Below the pieces are notes generated by a model. The model had not been told where the DNA came from, did not search any database, and was given only the letters and a program-made list of their open reading frames with translations. A DNA stretch of 64,000 nucleotides from NCBI GenBank assembly GCA_033557465.1, contig CM066033.1, forward strand, positions 1,352,011,834 to 1,352,075,833. The letters run 5' to 3'. A program made the translations under genes and the position numbers. This stretch comes from Ichthyophis bannanicus (lineage: Eukaryota > Chordata > Amphibia > Gymnophiona > Ichthyophiidae). This document shows positions 61,626-64,000 of the stretch, piece after piece (position 1 is the stretch's first letter; every line of letters starts with the position of its first letter).

Positions 61626-63555
61626 AAGTGAGGGGGGTCCAAACGGGGGTTCTGCCGATAGGAGGCCGTTTGAGGCGGTTTCTTCCCGTTTGGGCCCGGG
61701 TCACGTCCGACCTGTGGGTGCTGGAGGTAATTCGAGAGGGTTATGCTCTCGAATTCTCAAGTCCCGTCTCTCCAGCATTCATTCGGTCCCCTTGCAGGTC
61801 CGCGGCAAAGAGAGCGGCGGTGGAGGAAACTGGACAGGCTGCTGGAGTTGGAAGCGGTGGTGCCGGTGCCCAGCGACCAATGCGGGTGCGGTCGGTACTC
61901 CATTTATTTCGTAGTGCCCAAAAAAGAAGGCACTTTCCAGCCAATTCTCGACTTGAAGCGCGTCAATCGTTGCCTCCGAGTTCCGCATTTTCGGATGGAA
62001 ACCCTGCGGTCCATGATGATAGCGGTTTGGCAGGGAGAATTTTTGGCGTCTCTCGATCTGACAGAGGCTTATTTACATATTCCGATCCGGGAGTCTCATC
62101 AGCAGTACCTGCGGTTTGCTGTGCCAAGGGGGCATTTTCAGTTCCAAGCTCTGCCCTTTGGTCTGGCGACGGCGCCACGCACCTTTACTAAGGTGATGGT
62201 GGTGGTGGCGGCGGTGCTCCGCAAGGAAGGGATCCTAGTCCATCCGTACCTCGACGACTGGTTGATTCGAGCCATGTCAGAGGAGGAAAGTCGGAGGGTC
62301 ACGGACAGAGTAGTTGGTTTCCTGCAGAGTCTGGGGTGGGTTCTCAACCAGACAAAGAGCAGGCTCCTCCCTTCCCAGGTGATAGAACACCTCGGTGCAA
62401 GATTCGACACAGGAGAAGGAAGGGTGTTCCTTCCGGTTCAGCGGGCAGAGGCGCTGCAGTTGCTGGTTCGTCAGTTTCAGGCGAGACCCTCGCCTACGGC
62501 GTGGCATTACCTGCAGGTCCTGGGGACCATGGCGGCGACGATCGAGTTGGTTTCGTGGGCCAGGGCCCACATGAGACCCCTCCAGTGGGCTCTCCTCCGT
62601 CGGTGGTCGCATCAGAGTCAGCCCCTGACGATGCGGCTTCCCCTTAATGCAGGAAGCGTGGGAATCCCTGCTGTGGTGGCTCCGGTCGGGCACCTTGGAA
62701 AGGGGTATGCCCTTGGAGGTCCCAAAGTGGTTGCAGTTGACGACGGATGCCAGCTTATCCGGCTGGGGTGCGCATTGCGAGGGGCACTTCGCACAGGGTA
62801 CATGGACTCCGGAGGAGGCGCTGTGGTCCATCAACTGGCTGGAGTTGCGAGCTGTAGTTCTGGCGCTCCGGGCCTTCGAGCAGTGGGTACGCCGGCAGGC
62901 GGTCCAGGTGTTTTCGGACAATGTGACCACGGTAGCCTATGTCAAACGGCAGGGCGGCACCAGCAGCGCTCCCCTGGAGGAAGAGGCGTCGGGGCTGTTG
63001 GAGTGGGCAGAAGCTCATCTAGTGGCGCTGTCGGCGCAGGATGTGGCCGGAGTGGAGAATGTGGAAGCAGACTTCCTGAGCAGGTGTAGAGTGGATCCCG
63101 GAGAGTGGGAGCTCTGCCCACAGGTCTTCGAACTAGTGGTTCGTCGGTGGGGCCTATCCATCATGGATCTGATGGCAAGGTTCCAGTCGGCTAAGATCAG
63201 CCGCTTCTTCAGCAGAAGGAGGGAGCGGATGTCGGAGGGTCTGGATGCTCTGGTCCAGAGTTGGCCCACAGAGGGGCTGCTTTATGTGTTTCCGCCCTGG
63301 GCGCTGATAGGAAAGGTTCTGCAAAGGGTGGAGGCCCACCCGGGGTGGGTGATGCTTATAGCACCGGATTGGCCTTGTCGTCCGTGGTATGCCGATCTCA
63401 TCAGACTGTTGGACGACAGGCCGTGGTGCCTGCCGACGAGGGCGGATTTATTGTTCCAGGGTCCGTTGCGGATGCCGCAGGTGGATCGGTTCTCGCTTAC
63501 GGCATGGCTATTGAAAGGGCGCGGCTGCTTAAGTGAGGTTATTCCGGAGCAGTGA
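61626..63555 (+). pseudogene. DIRS F RT / RNase H / methyltransferase-like ORF
   Basis: RT in the frame of 61743-62645: YSIYFVVPKKEGTFQPILDL, FLASLDLTEAYLHIPIRESH, QALPFGLATAPRTFTKVMVV, HPYLDDWLIRAMS (YxDD). A one-base shift near 62646 moves to 62647-63555. There RNase H shows its acidic set in LTTDASLSGWGAHCE, INWLELRAVVLAL, VFSDNVTTVAYV and NVEADFLSR. The methyltransferase-like part is SIMDLMARFQSAKISRFFSR, LLYVFPPWALIGKVLQRV, IAPDWPCRPWYADLIRLL, and the frame stops at 63555. This is the best pol frame in the window, with one frameshift as its only clear defect. Confidence 0.9.
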
Positions 63556-64000
63556 TTTCCACTTTGTTGAGGGCGCGTAAGCGTTCTACTTGCCTGTCTT
63601 ATGTTCGGGTTTGGCGCATTTTTGAGAGTTGGTGCGCGGAGCGGGAGATTCGTCCCTTGGGGGCCTCAGTGCCGGTGGTGTTGGAATTCTTGCAAGCAGG
63701 GTTGGAAAAGGAGCTTGCTGCCAGCTCTCTTCGGGTTCAGATAGCGGCCATTTCCTGCTATAGAGGCAAGATCAAGGGAAAGGCGCTGGGGCAGCATTCA
63801 GACGTAGCTAGATTCCTAAGGGCGGTCCGGCGCGTGCGGCCTCAGAGAGTGGTGTCAGTTCCTCCCTGGGATCTTAATCTGGTATTGAATGTCCTAGGGG
63901 CGCACCTTACGAGCCGATTAAGCGTTCCTCCTTGAAGGATTTGACCCTCAAGACGGTGTTTCTGGTGGCTATTTGCTCGGCGAGGCGTGTTTCGGAACTG
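63440..64000 (+). pseudogene. DIRS F tyrosine recombinase, N-terminal part (cut by window)
   Basis: Overlaps the end of the pol ORF in the -1 frame: SVLAYGMAIERARLLK, then a TGA at 63534 where copy B has a Lys codon, then GYSGAVISTLLRARKRSTCL and YVRVWRIFESWCAEREIRP, VPVVLEFLQAGLEKELAASS, LRVQIAAISCYRGKIKGKAL, VPPWDLNLVLNVL. After a small shift near 63897 the sequence ends in the box I region (SARRVSEL at 63977-64000), with the first catalytic Arg present. The HxxR and Tyr motifs lie beyond the window. Confidence 0.85.

Larger units (their letters stand above)
59185..64000 (+). mobile_element. DIRS copy F, left 4.8 kb (right end beyond window)
   Basis: Left edge tttcctaggcgttcctccag at 59185 inside the L2, then left repeat, leader, Gag, RT-RNase H-methyltransferase and the start of the recombinase, which runs off the window at SARRVSEL. 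Frame damage is light: two shifts and one stop in Gag, one shift in pol, one stop at the recombinase start. Its ICR and right repeat should lie within about 1.2 kb after 64000. Confidence 0.85.

Noticed and set aside
1..64000. CRISPR array or bacterial operon
   Set aside because: There are no regularly spaced short repeats, no ribosome-binding-site-led gene series, and no prokaryotic genes.

Overview
The window looks like vertebrate genomic DNA built almost entirely of transposable elements inserted into one another. I found no bacterial-style gene and only one credible host coding exon (57519-57668, probably an internal exon of a gene I cannot name, read on the + strand). The mix of DIRS-type tyrosine-recombinase retrotransposons, CR1, L2 and L1/Tx1-like LINEs, tRNA-headed SINEs with LINE-like tails, a hAT end and a retroviral LTR fits an amphibian best. 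A caecilian is my guess, from general familiarity with such repeats; I have not tested it.

Layout. 1-410 is the end of a hAT transposon. 471-687 is a SINE sitting in a minus-strand endogenous retrovirus (gag remnant 688-1771, PBS 2656-2673, LTR 2679-3300). 3587-3812 is a SINE and 3826-4118 a CR1 piece. 4119-8226 is a decayed, 5'-truncated DIRS (copy D) carrying a CR1-type LINE tail (7599-8014). 8442-12413 is a minus-strand L1-like LINE split by a second L1-related insert that has ORF1 but no ORF2 (9406-11119). 12414-24297 is a + strand CR1 (CR1-c) broken by a foldback element (13624-14588) and by DIRS copy E (14657-23525). DIRS E has lost most of its coding region and itself hosts a SINE palindrome, an L2 with an open RT frame and a CR1 tail. 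24298-26425 holds L2-type and CR1 fragments.

26495-38420 is DIRS copy A with the nearly complete DIRS copy B (27297-33290) nested in its 5' leader. 38485-39497 and 51335-52160 are two halves of minus-strand CR1 sequence split by DIRS copy C (39498-51334). Copy C in turn hosts a minus CR1 tail (42322-43038) and a full-length-like CR1 (44053-49243), which contains a SINE and another short insert. 52160-56360 is another minus CR1 holding an L1 fragment with a 16-bp target-site duplication and a second-family CR1 (54033-56093). 56361-58557 contains the host exon and unrecognised, probably intronic, sequence. 58558-59184 is an L2 fragment with a 5' inverted duplication. 59185-64000 is DIRS copy F, cut by the window edge.

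The DIRS copies share one plan: left inverted terminal repeat, Gag-like ORF with an N-terminal CxxC/CxxC motif, RT-RNase H-methyltransferase-like ORF, overlapping tyrosine recombinase ORF in the -1 frame, internal complementary region (ICR), right inverted terminal repeat. Each ICR joins the reverse complements of the two element edges, the classic DIRS signature of replication through a circle. Nearly all protein-coding frames are broken. The exceptions are the CR1 ORF1 at 44703-45623, the L1-type ORF1 at 9645-10751 and the L2 RT frame at 20291-22519.
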